From Thiotrichaceae bacterium (GTDB lineage Bacteria; Pseudomonadota; Gammaproteobacteria; SZUA-140): a stretch of 64,000 nucleotides of DNA. The translations under genes were made by a program, and so were the position numbers. Shown in pieces: positions 33,125-42,950 of this stretch (positions are counted from its first letter, which is position 1; every line of letters starts with the position of its first letter). The stretch is from contig NVTY02000035.1 of the NCBI GenBank assembly GCA_002401765.2, positions 44,300-108,299 on the forward strand. The letters run 5' to 3'. Under the pieces are notes generated by a model. The model did no database searches, was not told the DNA's origin, and was given only the letters and a program-made list of their open reading frames with translations.

Positions 33125-35263
33125 ATGAATCAAGATACCTCGATCGACTCCCCAGCGCTTCACACATTACGCACCGTCTTTGGTTATGAAGCATTTCGCC
33201 CGATGCAGGGGGAGATTGTTGATCAAGTGATCGCAGGCAATGATGCCCTGGTGCTGATGCCCACCGGTGGCGGTAAGTCACTCTGCTTTCAGATTCCCGC
33301 CCTGGTGCGGGAGGGTGTCGCGATTGTCATTTCGCCGTTGATTGCGCTAATGCAAGATCAAGTGGCGGCACTTCATCAATACGGCATCAAGGCCGCCTTC
33401 CTTAATTCGTCACTCAAGGCACAACAGGCGGCAGAGGTAGAGCGCCAATTCTCAAACGGCGAGCTTGATCTACTCTATGTCGCCCCCGAGCGCCTGATGA
33501 TGTCGCGCACGCTTAACATGCTGGAGCAGTCTAATATTTCATTGTTTGCGATTGATGAGGCGCACTGCGTGTCGCAGTGGGGCCACGATTTTCGACCGGA
33601 ATATATCAAGCTGTCGATTTTGCATGAACGCTTCCCCACCATTCCACGGATCGCACTCACCGCCACTGCCGATGAAGCAACACAGCGTGAAATTATTGAG
33701 CGCCTCGCACTACAGGATGCAAAGATCTACAACAACGGTTTTGATCGCCCCAATATTCAATACCGTATTTCAGAAAATAGTGGCAACGCACGCGAGCAGC
33801 TCTACCGTTTTATCCGCAACGAACACGATGGCGAGGCGGGCATCGTCTACTGTCTGTCGCGCAAAAAGGTTGATGACACCGCAGCATGGTTGAGTCGTAA
33901 AGGATTACGCGCACTGCCATATCACGCAGGTCATAGTAATGATGTAAGGCAACAACATCAGGAGCGCTTTCTGCGCGAAGAGGGCATCATCATCGTTGCG
34001 ACCATCGCCTTTGGTATGGGCATCGATAAACCCGACGTGCGTTTTGTCGCGCACCTGAATCTACCCAAGAGTATCGAGGCCTATTATCAGGAGACCGGGC
34101 GAGCAGGGCGCGATGGCCAGCCGTCTAATACCTGGATGTCTTATGGCCTGCAAGATGTGATCACGCTGCGCCAGATGCAGGAAGGCTCCGATGCCAACGA
34201 AACCTTTAAACGTAATGAGCGCCATAAACTTGATTCAATGCTGGGGCTTTGCGAACTAACCACCTGTCGCCGACAGGCACTATTGCGCTACTTTGGCGAC
34301 ACGCTCGATGCACCCTGTGGTAATTGTGATAACTGCCTGTCGCCGCCCGAAACCTGGGACGCCACCGTTGCGGCGCAAAAGGCACTGTCATGTGTGCATC
34401 GCACCGGGCAACGCTTTGGTGTTAATTACCTGATTGATGTATTGCGTGGCAGTGATGCCGATCGCATCAAACAGTTTGGTCATGAGAAGCTAAGCACCTA
34501 TGGCATTGGCAAAGACCACAGCGCTATCGAATGGCGCACGTTATACCGCCAATTAATTTCACGTGGCTTGCTGGCCGTCGATCTTGAAGGCCATGGCGGC
34601 ATGCACCTCACCGATGCGAGCCGTCCTGTTTTGCGCGGTGAAAAAAAACTACACCTGCGCAAGGTCACAAAGAAACTCAGCTCCGGCAAACAGCGTTCGA
34701 AAACACCCTTTGGTAAAGCAGCGGATACAAAATTCTGGGATGCGCTACGTGATAAACGCAAACAACTGGCAACCGAACAAGGCATCGCCGCTTACATGAT
34801 TTTTCACGACGCCACATTAATGGAGATGGTTGATCGCCGACCGCAAACCCTCGAACAACTCGGCCACATCTCTGGCATCGGTAGTAAAAAACTTGAAGCC
34901 TATGGCAATGAGTTTCTTGCAGTGATCGCAGAATATGGCGAAGCAGACAGTGACGAGGTTAACGATACAACCGCCGAAACCATCAAGCTTGTTTGTGGTG
35001 GCATGAAGCCATTGGATATAGCGCATAAACGAGATTTAACATTGAACACTGTCTACGCTCACCTTTCAAAGGCGATCGAACAGGCAGAGATCGAACTCGG
35101 TGATGTGGTTGACCTTGATGAAGCATCACTTAAAGCGATTCGTTTTGCGATTGAACAGAATGATGATGGCAAGTTAAAGCCTGTGTTTGATGCCTTGGGT
35201 GGGGAATTTGATTATGGGATTTTGAGGTGTGTTAAGAGTGATATGAGGATTGAAAGACAATAA
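33125..35263 (+). CDS. recQ: ATP-dependent DNA helicase RecQ
   Basis: A 3'-5' helicase of the RecF recombination pathway, 712 residues, slightly longer than E. coli RecQ. Motifs: [20 protein letters not shown], Walker [52 protein letters not shown], and [20 protein letters not shown] with [13 protein letters not shown]. The zinc-binding module is present ([16 protein letters not shown]... CGNCDNCL), then winged helix, then HRDC (about 520-600), and a C-terminal extension of about 100 residues with helix-turn-helix-like sequence ([20 protein letters not shown]), as seen in many RecQ proteins. Confidence 0.93.
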   Translation: MNQDTSIDSPALHTLRTVFGYEAFRPMQGEIVDQVIAGNDALVLMPTGGGKSLCFQIPALVREGVAIVISPLIALMQDQVAALHQYGIKAAFLNSSLKAQQAAEVERQFSNGELDLLYVAPERLMMSRTLNMLEQSNISLFAIDEAHCVSQWGHDFRPEYIKLSILHERFPTIPRIALTATADEATQREIIERLALQDAKIYNNGFDRPNIQYRISENSGNAREQLYRFIRNEHDGEAGIVYCLSRKKVDDTAAWLSRKGLRALPYHAGHSNDVRQQHQERFLREEGIIIVATIAFGMGIDKPDVRFVAHLNLPKSIEAYYQETGRAGRDGQPSNTWMSYGLQDVITLRQMQEGSDANETFKRNERHKLDSMLGLCELTTCRRQALLRYFGDTLDAPCGNCDNCLSPPETWDATVAAQKALSCVHRTGQRFGVNYLIDVLRGSDADRIKQFGHEKLSTYGIGKDHSAIEWRTLYRQLISRGLLAVDLEGHGGMHLTDASRPVLRGEKKLHLRKVTKKLSSGKQRSKTPFGKAADTKFWDALRDKRKQLATEQGIAAYMIFHDATLMEMVDRRPQTLEQLGHISGIGSKKLEAYGNEFLAVIAEYGEADSDEVNDTTAETIKLVCGGMKPLDIAHKRDLTLNTVYAHLSKAIEQAEIELGDVVDLDEASLKAIRFAIEQNDDGKLKPVFDALGGEFDYGILRCVKSDMRIERQ

Positions 35264-35291
35264 AACACGCTCTGCTCTGCGTGCTAAAATC

Positions 35292-35756
35292 CTATTTTCC
35301 CATACCACTCTTATCAAGAGTCGGAAACAACCATCTAGCAACCACATACAGTAAGCCTACAACTTGAACCGTGGTTGTCGCTAAAAGTGTTATTAGCACT
35401 TCATCTTCTAATTTAATTAGCGTGCGGTATTCCTTTTCACTAACTTCTATCTGCCATGAAGAAAGCCCTACTATTAAAGTTACAACGAATACAAATAAAA
35501 TTGTAAAAACTAGTACCCACCACGAGTATTTTCTTCGATGTGGCCCTAGCTGTGCCAAATCGTCGTTGCTAATTTTTAGGGTGCGTATCTGCTGCTTAGC
35601 TATTTCAAGGGCTTGGGACTTACCTTCTAGGTGTTTATGCTCACTGTGAGATTCAACTTCTGTTGTCCAAAAAATTTTTTCTTCTTCTGATGTAGTTGAG
35701 ATATCATCCGGTATCTTAACATCACCTATATTATCAATAGATATCTTATTGGGCAT
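35292..35756 (-). CDS. Two-TM protein paired with the Panacea-domain gene (candidate toxin)
   Basis: A 154-residue protein, not recognised by family. Residues 1-75 are hydrophilic and charged, with a helical stretch (GKSQALEIAKQQIRTLKISN). Two TM helices follow (YSWWVLVFTILFVFVVTLIV at about 78-97 and LITLLATTTVQVVGLLYVVA at about 120-140), separated by an acidic/basic loop. It begins 11 bp inside the 3' end of the Panacea-domain gene, so the two must be co-translated. Panacea antitoxins are known to pair with varied toxins, including small membrane-acting ones; this makes it a candidate PanT-like toxin by context only. Confidence 0.55.
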   Translation of the reverse strand: MPNKISIDNIGDVKIPDDISTTSEEEKIFWTTEVESHSEHKHLEGKSQALEIAKQQIRTLKISNDDLAQLGPHRRKYSWWVLVFTILFVFVVTLIVGLSSWQIEVSEKEYRTLIKLEDEVLITLLATTTVQVVGLLYVVARWLFPTLDKSGMGK

Positions 35757-36249
35757 TGCGCTGTTTTGCCAACTGAAAAAAATGCTCCTTTATTTGATCA
35801 TTTTCTATTTCTGAGCGCGGACAGTTTTTAAACTTATCATCCCATGGAGTACCCGACATATGGGTTAGATTTGACAACTGCGGACCGGTGAACTTTCCGT
35901 ACACTTCCCATATTTTTGAAATTAAATTTCGCGTATGTGAATCATCTTGGTCAACAAACATTGGCTCATACGATATCGACAGCGTTGAGTCATCAACATT
36001 TACTTCTGTCGCATAATCAGTAATTGGATTGCTGCCACAATTTTTAAATTCATTATATAAAACAGGAATAACAGGGCCATATTGCCATGCTTGGATTTGA
36101 TCAGATATCAGAGGATTACCTGAAATGGCTAAATTCCAGCCGTGCGAGATATAAACAAGTTTTTGTAATTTCATTTGATCAAGCTTTTGCCCATGCCCCT
36201 TGGCAACATCGATCAATAAATTAGCAACAGCTTTTGAGCCATATGTCAT
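35746..36249 (-). CDS. Panacea (DUF4065, SocA-like) domain protein, candidate antitoxin
   Basis: A 167-residue protein of the DUF4065/Panacea family. The ATG at 36249 is chosen because AGGGGA lies upstream; longer frames start in non-coding-like sequence. Family features: VANLLIDVAKGHGQKLDQMK, LQKLVYISHGWNLAISGNPL, IQAWQYGPVIPVLYNEFKNC, and LSNLTHMSGTPWDDKF near the end. Some members are phage-associated, some are ClpXP adaptors (SocA), and many neutralise a toxin encoded next to them. The overlapping downstream two-TM gene and AT-rich composition point to a horizontally acquired toxin-antitoxin pair. Confidence 0.75.
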   Translation of the reverse strand: MTYGSKAVANLLIDVAKGHGQKLDQMKLQKLVYISHGWNLAISGNPLISDQIQAWQYGPVIPVLYNEFKNCGSNPITDYATEVNVDDSTLSISYEPMFVDQDDSHTRNLISKIWEVYGKFTGPQLSNLTHMSGTPWDDKFKNCPRSEIENDQIKEHFFQLAKQRNAQ

Positions 36250-36493
36250 GTTTGATTCCCCTCTGGCTAGCCCAACTTCAATGCCAATAAAAATTACTCT
36301 ATATAATATCGGCTCACTGGTACTACCGCTAAAATGCCTATATCTTGTATCCCAATACACTAACGCATCAAGATGTTGTGCTCTATAGTATTATGACTGC
36401 CTTGTCCATTAATTCTAAACGAAAAAACCTAATCAAGCCACTTATAGTCTGATCAAGTAGGCCATCACTATCATCAAAACTATGCATCGCTGA

Positions 36494-36928
36494 ATAAAAA
36501 CCACCATCAAACAAGATCACGGTGTCCTCTCAGGAAAACTAAACAACTCGCCATACCGAATCAATATCATCGAAATGCAAACTCTCTATTTCAAAAACCT
36601 TGGCCTCGATCTATCCTGACTGTTCCAGGAAACACTCAACATAGAACCCAACACCTTTGAATTAACCGCCCCAGAATTCACTTTTCGTAACGTCCATTGG
36701 GCAGAAGGGTTTCCAGCGGAAGACTTTTCATTTTCAAGCTGTGAAATTATTCACCGGGGCAGGGACTACCGTGGTTATATCTATTACCCACATTCTGAAA
36801 CTAAGATTGACCACTTTCATTCCAACTCTTTGATTGAAGTTATTTGTGAACCGATTGATGGGATTGGTTATGGGGATAGTGTTGAATTGAGGTATCGAAA
36901 AAAAGAGGTCAGGATTTTTTCTGCTTAG
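36494..36928 (+). pseudogene. Decayed ORF with in-frame TGA, unknown protein
   Basis: A continuous frame of 144 codons interrupted by one TGA (36617-36619) and lacking a usable start. The readable part after the stop (FQETLNIEPNTFELTAPEFT ... CEIIHRGRDYRGYIYYPHSE ... ELRYRKKEVRIFSA) is protein-like in composition and ends in a proper TAG. I do not recognise the family. It lies in an 850-bp gap with mobile-type repeats, consistent with decay. Confidence 0.4.
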
Positions 36929-36930
36929 CT

Positions 36931-36958
36931 CGTCATCCCGGCGTAGGCCGGGATCCAG
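36931..36958. repeat. Dispersed GTCATCCCGG...CCGGGATCCAG palindrome
   Basis: CGTCATCCCGGCGTAGGCCG followed by GGATCCAG: arms ATCCCGGC and GCCGGGAT around TAG. Same family as 6033-6060. It is paired with an inverted, diverged copy at 37035-37063, the two enclosing about 75 bp. Confidence 0.75.
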
Positions 36959-37034
36959 ATGCTTTAATATATAAAAGATTGATTCCAGACGAAATGTAAT
37001 CGTGATTCAGAGTTCAGTTGTCATACCGAGTTTT

Positions 37035-37063
37035 CTGGATTCCGGCCTGCGCCGGAACGACGG
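37035..37063. repeat. Diverged inverted copy of the GTCATCCCGG palindrome
   Basis: CTGGATTCCGGCCTGCGCCG followed by GAACGACGG: the reverse orientation of the copy at 36931-36958, with the arms TTCCGGC/GCCGGAA. Together the two copies could fold the intervening sequence into one large hairpin. Confidence 0.65.
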
Positions 37064-37071
37064 GGTCTATG

Positions 37072-37096
37072 TAGGCTAGGCTAGGCTAGGCTAGGC
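37072..37096. repeat. Five tandem TAGGC units
   Basis: Exactly five head-to-tail copies of the pentamer TAGGC end eight bases before the mnmE stop codon region. A pentanucleotide tract can change length by slippage, but here it lies outside coding sequence. Confidence 0.85.
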
Positions 37097-37103
37097 ATGA
37101 TTT

Positions 37104-38456
37104 TTATTTTCCAATGCAGAAGCTTGAGAATATTTCGCCCAGCAGATCGTCACTACTAAATTCACCGGTAATTTCACCCAGTGCCTGTTGTGCCTGTCGC
37201 AACTCTTCGGCGAGCAGTTCTCCGGCATGGTTATGTTCTAACTGTTGTTTACCAGTTAACAGGTTCTGTTCTGCGCGTTGCAATGCATCCAGGTGTCTGC
37301 GCCGCGCCATAAATACGCCTTCGGCGGTGCTGTTGTAGCCCATTTTTTCTTTCAGATGTTCACGCAGCAGACCGATCCCTTCTCCGCCTTTTGCTGAGAG
37401 TGCAATCTGGCTAATGCCATTCACCACCTCACTGCTCGCTTTTCTTTCACTCAGATCAATCTTGTTATAGAGCACACTGTAGCTGCAACCTTGCGGTAAT
37501 TTTTCGATCATCTCTTTGCGTTCACTTTCGGCATCACTGCTGTCATCTAGCAGCAATAAAATGGCATCTGCCTTTGCGATCTCCTCATAAGCGCGTTCGA
37601 TGCCGAGCTTTTCTACCACGTCATCACTATCGCGCAGGCCGGCGGTATCGATGATGTGAAGTGGCAGGCCATCGATGGTGATCTGTTCACGCAACACGTC
37701 TCGTGTGGTACCTGCAATCTCGGTAACGATGGCTGCTTCACGACTAGCAAGCGCATTGAGCAGACTCGATTTACCAGCATTGGGTCTGCCGACAATGACG
37801 ACATTCATGCCGTCTCGTAGCAATGCACCTTGTTGTGCCGATTGCATTATGTTGTGGTGGGTAGCAATCACACTATTCAACATTTCTAGCACTTTGCCAT
37901 CACTGAGAAAATCGATCTCTTCTTCCGGGAAGTCGAGTGCGGATTCAACATAGACACGTACTTCTATCAATTGCTGCAGTAGTGCATTTATTTGTAACGA
38001 AAACTCACCCTGTAGTGAACGCAGTGCTGAACGCGCTGCCTGTTGTGAGGTGCAGTCGATGAGATCTGCAATCGCTTCGGCCTGTGCGAGATCGAGTTTG
38101 TCATTAAGATAGGCACGTTCTGAAAATTCACCGGGTCTTGCAAGGCGTGCGCCGAGTTCAATCACACGTTGCAATAACATATCTAATACTACCGGGCCAC
38201 CATGGCCTTGCAGCTCTAAAACATCTTCGCCGGTAAAAGAGTGGGGGGCGACAAACAACAGGGCAATACCGGCATCAATGACATCGCCATTGTCTGCACT
38301 GAAATTTAGATAATCTGCACGGCGTGGGGCAGGGCGCTTGCCGAGTATTTTTTCAGCAATCGCAATGGCTTGTCTGCCCGAAACACGCACTATGCCAACC
38401 CCACCTCGTCCGGGTGCGGTAGCAATGGCTGCAATGGTGTCGTTCTCATTTAACAT
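37104..38456 (-). CDS. mnmE: tRNA modification GTPase MnmE
   Basis: With MnmG it makes the 5-carboxymethylaminomethyl modification of wobble U34 in tRNA. The ATG at 38456 ([20 protein letters not shown]) is chosen by homology; an upstream ATG would add ten residues. The N-terminal tetrahydrofolate-binding domain is followed by a helical domain with an inserted G domain: [14 protein letters not shown] (G1), [11 protein letters not shown] (switch), DTAGLRD (G3), NKIDLS (G4). The C-terminal FSSFCIGK carries the invariant C-I-G-K. About 450 residues, normal. Confidence 0.95.
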   Translation of the reverse strand: MLNENDTIAAIATAPGRGGVGIVRVSGRQAIAIAEKILGKRPAPRRADYLNFSADNGDVIDAGIALLFVAPHSFTGEDVLELQGHGGPVVLDMLLQRVIELGARLARPGEFSERAYLNDKLDLAQAEAIADLIDCTSQQAARSALRSLQGEFSLQINALLQQLIEVRVYVESALDFPEEEIDFLSDGKVLEMLNSVIATHHNIMQSAQQGALLRDGMNVVIVGRPNAGKSSLLNALASREAAIVTEIAGTTRDVLREQITIDGLPLHIIDTAGLRDSDDVVEKLGIERAYEEIAKADAILLLLDDSSDAESERKEMIEKLPQGCSYSVLYNKIDLSERKASSEVVNGISQIALSAKGGEGIGLLREHLKEKMGYNSTAEGVFMARRRHLDALQRAEQNLLTGKQQLEHNHAGELLAEELRQAQQALGEITGEFSSDDLLGEIFSSFCIGK

Positions 38457-38488
38457 GTTAATGATTGTACGTTGAGTTGCTATCAATA

Positions 38489-38519
38489 AAAAAGGGCTGT
38501 TCTTTCGAACAACCCTTTT
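38489..38519 (-). terminator. Intrinsic terminator downstream of the yidC end region
   Basis: On the minus strand AAAAGGGTTGTTC-GAAA-GAACAGCCCTTTT forms a 13-bp stem (one G-U) with a GNRA loop and ends in TTTTTT. It lies between the yidC stop (38538) and the mnmE start (38456), so it separates the two transcripts. Confidence 0.85.
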
Positions 38520-38537
38520 AATTTAATCACCAACAAT

Positions 38538-40325
38538 TTAATCGCTGGTAGCCTCTAAGGCTTTTGGTGGTGGCTTGGGTTTATCTTTCTTTTTCCCTTT
38601 GCCCTTACCTTTTTTATCTTTCTTGTCATCATCATCGCCAGTGTCTAATCCCATATCAATGCGGCGCGTGATATACCACTGCTGCAAGATCGAGAGGATT
38701 GCGTTGACCACCCAGTAAAGCACCAGCCCAGATGGAAAGAATGCGAAAAAGAGGGTGAAGATAAACGGTAGTGCCGCCATGATCTTCGCTTGCATTGGAT
38801 CGGGTGGCTTCGGATTCAGCTGCTGCTGAATGTACATCGTTAGCCCCATCAACAATGGCAACACATAGAACGGATCTTTTGTTGAGAGATCATCAAGCCA
38901 AAAAATGAAGGTTGCCTGACGAAGTTCAACACTTTCCAGCAGTACCCAATAAAGTGCAATAAAAACTGGTATCTGAACCAACATTGGCAAACAACCACCC
39001 ATCGGGTTGATCTTCTCTTTTTTATAGAGCTCCATCATCGCCTGACTCATGCGTTGACGATCATCAATAAAACGTTCACGAATCGCAGTAATCTTTGGTG
39101 TCACCTTGCGCATGTTGGCCATTGAGCGGTAACTCTTTTCAGAAAGCTTGTAGAACACAAGCTTGATCACCAAGGTTACACCGATAATTGCCCAACCCCA
39201 GTTACCGATCCAGTCATAGAAAAACTTCAGTAGCCAGAAAAGTGGTTCTGCGATCAGCGTTAGGATGCCGTAATCAACTGTCAATACGAGCCCATTTGCA
39301 ATCGGCTCTAAACGTTCCTGAGTTTTAGAGCCCACATACAGCCCACTTGAAAATGTGTTGCTTGCACCCGGTTCAACTTGAACCTCTGGCGAAACAAGGC
39401 CGAGGGTGTAACGACCATCATCAAGCGCTTTACTGTAATAGTGATTAACTTCATTTTTGTTTGGAATCCACGCACCGACAAAATAGTGCTGAATAATTGC
39501 CGCCCAACCACCATCGATATCACGCGCAAGATTTTCATCTTCCATGTCACTAAAGTGAATTTTTTCATAGCTCTCTTCTTCACTAAAGATCACGCCACCG
39601 GTATAGGTATGAATGAAGAATGAACTTTCACTATCAGCCGCTGCGGTACGCTGTAGCTGGCGATACTGATGTCCACGCCATACCTGGCCGCTGTTGTTAA
39701 TAATCTCATGTTCAACTTCGATCAGAAAACTATCGCGCTTAAAGGTATAGGTTTTGATAACGGTAATGCCATCGCGACTGACCCAACGAAGTGGTACTTT
39801 TAATTCATTACTGGAACCCGAGAGGGTGTAATCAAGCTGCTCTGCTTCGTAGATGGCGTGATGATCTGGCGCCGAACTACCAGAGAGCAGACCACTTTGT
39901 GCAATAAAGAGTCTAAAGCCTTTGTCTTCCATTAACTTAAATGGCACATCAGGCTGATTTGCCGTCACCGGGTAAGTGAGTAGGTTTACTTTTCGTAGGT
40001 CACCACCCACGGTATCAATCTCAATATCGTAGAGATCCGTGGTGACATGAATACGCTTGTCCGAATTCAGTACCTGACTCATTGGCGCCACGCCTGGCGT
40101 CACTGCTGGCGCTGATGTCATCTGCGGGCGATCTTGGGTGAAAGCTGATTGCCCCTGTGGAACGTCAAGCTTTGCCGCAGCCGCTCCTTGATTAGGCAGT
40201 GATGAGATAACAGGTGAGGAAATTGGCGTAGCTTTCGGCACAACGTAATCTTCTTGCCATGCTTGCCATATCAGCAGCAAAACAAAAGAGAGTACAAAAA
40301 AGAGGATGGTTCTTTGGTTATCCAT
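38538..40325 (-). CDS. yidC: Membrane protein insertase YidC
   Basis: Inner-membrane insertase, 595 residues. The N-terminal TM anchor is RTILFFVLSFVLLLIWQAW. The large periplasmic P1 domain (about 60-370) is followed by the conserved core of five TM helices beginning near residue 385 (LFWLLKFFYDWIGNWGWAII). The conserved hydrophilic groove Arg should be in VTPKITAIRERFIDDRQRMS or the nearby helix. The C-terminus is a Lys-rich tail (DDDDKKDKKGKGKGKKKDKP), which contacts ribosomes in some bacteria. It is in the rpmH-rnpA-yidD-yidC order. Confidence 0.95.
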   Translation of the reverse strand: MDNQRTILFFVLSFVLLLIWQAWQEDYVVPKATPISSPVISSLPNQGAAAAKLDVPQGQSAFTQDRPQMTSAPAVTPGVAPMSQVLNSDKRIHVTTDLYDIEIDTVGGDLRKVNLLTYPVTANQPDVPFKLMEDKGFRLFIAQSGLLSGSSAPDHHAIYEAEQLDYTLSGSSNELKVPLRWVSRDGITVIKTYTFKRDSFLIEVEHEIINNSGQVWRGHQYRQLQRTAAADSESSFFIHTYTGGVIFSEEESYEKIHFSDMEDENLARDIDGGWAAIIQHYFVGAWIPNKNEVNHYYSKALDDGRYTLGLVSPEVQVEPGASNTFSSGLYVGSKTQERLEPIANGLVLTVDYGILTLIAEPLFWLLKFFYDWIGNWGWAIIGVTLVIKLVFYKLSEKSYRSMANMRKVTPKITAIRERFIDDRQRMSQAMMELYKKEKINPMGGCLPMLVQIPVFIALYWVLLESVELRQATFIFWLDDLSTKDPFYVLPLLMGLTMYIQQQLNPKPPDPMQAKIMAALPFIFTLFFAFFPSGLVLYWVVNAILSILQQWYITRRIDMGLDTGDDDDKKDKKGKGKGKKKDKPKPPPKALEATSD

Positions 40326-40416
40326 GATGATTTGTCATTCTACTGTTGCTGCTCGGTTTAATATTGCCACTATTACGGTCTCAAATATAAATCTGTTATT
40401 GACCCTTGAGCTGGCA

Positions 40417-40644
40417 CTATTTTAAATTTTTATTTTCTGGTACCAAATCTATACCACCCTCATGCCATGGGTGACAACGACAGATCCGGCATAGCGACAT
40501 CCACCCTCCCTTAACTGCACCAAAGCTTGTGATCGCTTCCTGTGCATAGCTTGAGCACGTAGGGTAGTAACGACAATTACTTCCGAATAGAGGGCTTATG
40601 CAGTAGCGATAAAACCTGATCAGTAATAGGCACGTCGTTTTCAT
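40417..40644 (-). CDS. yidD: YidD membrane-insertion efficiency factor
   Basis: A 75-residue protein with family signature [27 protein letters not shown] and the CHPWHEGG motif near the end. The four to five conserved cysteines are present. It assists YidC-dependent insertion. Its ATG overlaps the stop of rnpA (4 bp). Confidence 0.93.
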   Translation of the reverse strand: MKTTCLLLIRFYRYCISPLFGSNCRYYPTCSSYAQEAITSFGAVKGGWMSLCRICRCHPWHEGGIDLVPENKNLK

Positions 40645-40982
40645 GTTGCTAGTGTTGTCCAGAGCCTCTCTAATGCGCTGTCCAAGCGTGTATTATCTTT
40701 TTTAGCCAGTCCAGGGCGTGCAATGACCAACACGTCATATCCGCCAATCCTATCTTTTTCCCGCCTAAATCGCTCTCTCACGACCCGTTTAAAACGGTTT
40801 CGTTCAACCGCTAGTTTTGAGCACTTCTTTGAAACGATTAAGCCAAGTCTTGGGTAACCCAAGTCATTTTCACGCACAAGTATGGTGTGATCTCTACTTG
40901 GAATCTTTCGTGCTTTCTGAAATACAAACTGAAACTCTTGCGGTTTTGTCAGTCGATATTCTCGGCTATATATTTCTTTCAA
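40641..40982 (-). CDS. rnpA: Ribonuclease P protein component
   Basis: Protein subunit of RNase P, which processes the 5' end of tRNA precursors. The 113 residues include the RNR signature [20 protein letters not shown] (about residues 55-74), which binds the RNA subunit. It lies between rpmH and yidD, the near-universal arrangement. Confidence 0.95.
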   Translation of the reverse strand: MKEIYSREYRLTKPQEFQFVFQKARKIPSRDHTILVRENDLGYPRLGLIVSKKCSKLAVERNRFKRVVRERFRREKDRIGGYDVLVIARPGLAKKDNTRLDSALERLWTTLAT

Positions 40983-41023
40983 CAGGCTAATAGTCTGTTT
41001 TTTATAACATTTTTATTAACTAC

Positions 41024-41158
41024 TTAAGCGCTGAGACGTACACGGCCTTTAGCGCGTCTTCTTCTAATCACTGCGCGACCACCTGGAGTGCTCATGCGCG
41101 CGCGAAAACCGTGGGTACGTTTACGTTTAATGTTACTGGGTTGAAATGTGCGTTTCAT
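41024..41158 (-). CDS. rpmH: 50S ribosomal protein L34
   Basis: A 44-residue basic protein: begins [20 protein letters not shown] and ends [13 protein letters not shown]. This is a perfect fit to L34. It lies between rnpA and the divergently transcribed dnaA. Confidence 0.97.
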   Translation of the reverse strand: MKRTFQPSNIKRKRTHGFRARMSTPGGRAVIRRRRAKGRVRLSA

Positions 41159-41370
41159 CTGTAATGTCGTCCGTTAAAATCGATTAAAACCAAAAATCTG
41201 CTTGGCCAGGCAGTAAAACAAAGCAGGGCAGGATACCTATTTACCCCCCCTGATGTCAATATTGTTACTGCGATTACTGCCTTTAATGTTGTTACTGGCC
41301 TCATCTTTGGAACAGGTATAGAATCTCACCTCTCAAATCTTGACCCATCTTAAATCATCAGGAGAAACCA

Positions 41371-42744
41371 GTGGCGCTATCGCTTTGGAAAAAGTGCATT
41401 GATCACCTTGAAAGCGAACTTTCCGCGCAGCAATTCAATACGTGGATAAGACCACTGCATGTCGTTGAAACTGCTGATTCTTTACGTATTTTAGCACCCA
41501 ATCGTTTTGTCCTTGATTGGGTTAAAGAACGTTTTCTCGACAAAATAACCAGCACCTTAAATAAATTCAATGACGCCGCTGAGCCACTCAGTATCAGCTT
41601 AGAAATTGGCGCTAAAAAAATAGCCTCGGCAGCAAAAACGGCCACTAAAGCCACTGTTCAGCCGTCAACGAAAAAAGAGACTGCTTCATTTGCGCCAAAA
41701 ACTGCTGGGATCGAAATTAATCATGTATCAAGTCTACAGCCTAGTTTTACTTTTGAATCATTTGTTGAAGGAAAGTCAAACCAGTTAGCCCGTGCCGCAG
41801 CCGCTCAGGTTGCTGAAAACCCTGGTGACGCCTATAACCCACTGTTCATTTACGGCGATTCAGGCCTTGGTAAAACACATTTGATGCATGCTGTCGGTAA
41901 TGCAATGATTGCAAAAAACCCAAAGGCTCGTGTCGTTTACATCCATTCTGAACGTTTCGTTGGTGATATGGTGCGTGGTCTGCAGCATAATGCAATCAAT
42001 GACTTTAAACGTTACTACCGTTCTGTAGATGCATTACTGATTGATGATATTCAATTCTTTGCTAAAAAAGAACGATCTCAAGAAGAGTTTTTTCACACCT
42101 TCAATGCATTATTAGAGGGGCAAAAACAGGTCATCATGACCTGTGATCGCTACCCTAAAGAGGTCGGTGGGCTGGAGGAGCGTCTTAAGTCACGTTTTGG
42201 CTGGGGATTAACCGCTTTGATCGAACCACCTGAACTCGAAACCAGTGTTGCTATACTGATTAGCAAAGCGGCTCAATCACGCGTTGAACTCAGCCAGGAA
42301 GTCGCCTTCTTTATTGCTCAGCGAATTCGTTCTAATGTCCGCGAGCTCGAGGGAGCCATGCGTCGCGTAATCGCCACATCACGTTTCACGGGTCAGGCAA
42401 TTACCGTTGATTTCACCAAAGAGGCCCTTAAAGACCTGCTTGCGTTGCAGGATAAATTAGTTACCATCGAAAATATTCAAAAAACAGTGGCTGACTATTA
42501 CAAAATTAGGGTGGCAGATATTTTATCAAAACGCCGTTCTCGTTCTGTCGCTCGCCCTCGACAGGTGGCAATGGCATTATCGAAGGAGCTGACAAGCCAC
42601 AGTCTGCCTGAAATTGGCGACGCATTTGGTGGCCGTGACCATACCACTGTATTACACGGCTGCCGAAAAATAAAAGAATTAAAAGAAAGTGATTTACGTA
42701 TTAGCGAAGACTATGCCAATCTGTTGAGAACGTTATCAACATGA
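41371..42744 (+). CDS. dnaA: Chromosomal replication initiator DnaA
   Basis: Initiator ATPase that binds DnaA boxes and opens oriC, 457 residues. The start is GTG at 41371, with CAGGAG upstream. Domain I at 1-80 ([20 protein letters not shown]), linker at 85-125, AAA+ domain with Walker [11 protein letters not shown] and Walker [21 protein letters not shown], and the domain IV helix-turn-helix DNA-binding signature [16 protein letters not shown]. It diverges from rpmH across a 212-bp spacer that lacks DnaA boxes. Confidence 0.96.
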   Translation: MALSLWKKCIDHLESELSAQQFNTWIRPLHVVETADSLRILAPNRFVLDWVKERFLDKITSTLNKFNDAAEPLSISLEIGAKKIASAAKTATKATVQPSTKKETASFAPKTAGIEINHVSSLQPSFTFESFVEGKSNQLARAAAAQVAENPGDAYNPLFIYGDSGLGKTHLMHAVGNAMIAKNPKARVVYIHSERFVGDMVRGLQHNAINDFKRYYRSVDALLIDDIQFFAKKERSQEEFFHTFNALLEGQKQVIMTCDRYPKEVGGLEERLKSRFGWGLTALIEPPELETSVAILISKAAQSRVELSQEVAFFIAQRIRSNVRELEGAMRRVIATSRFTGQAITVDFTKEALKDLLALQDKLVTIENIQKTVADYYKIRVADILSKRRSRSVARPRQVAMALSKELTSHSLPEIGDAFGGRDHTTVLHGCRKIKELKESDLRISEDYANLLRTLST

Positions 42745-42950
42745 TGTATATATCTTGTGAATAACTATTTGCCTGTTGATAACTCGATATTTATCCACAA
42801 CTAATTCAGCTATTATTAACCATATTTACGCATAGATAAACACACGTTAGTAACAAGATAAATTATTGAATTAAAAGAAGTTTTAACAAATTTAAGTGCA
42901 ATAAGCGGCCCCTTAATAGTAACAATAACAAAAGTACCTAATATTTAATT
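42733..42950. other. DnaA-box cluster and AT-rich spacer between dnaA and dnaN (oriC candidate)
   Basis: Boxes: TTATCAACA (42733-42741, one mismatch), TGTGAATAA (42756-42764, reverse TTATTCACA), TGTTGATAA (42774-42782, reverse TTATCAACA), and a perfect TTATCCACA (42791-42799). A 150-bp AT-rich stretch follows up to the dnaN start. This could be the origin or a DnaA-controlled promoter for dnaN; the box number is small for an oriC. Nearby parS sites favour an origin-proximal position. Confidence 0.6.

Noticed and set aside
37072..37096. TAGGC tandem repeats as a CRISPR-like array
   Set aside because: Units are five bases with no spacers; a simple sequence repeat only.
41159..41370. rpmH-dnaA spacer as the replication origin
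   Set aside because: No TTATNCACA boxes were found in it; the boxes are in the dnaA-dnaN spacer instead.
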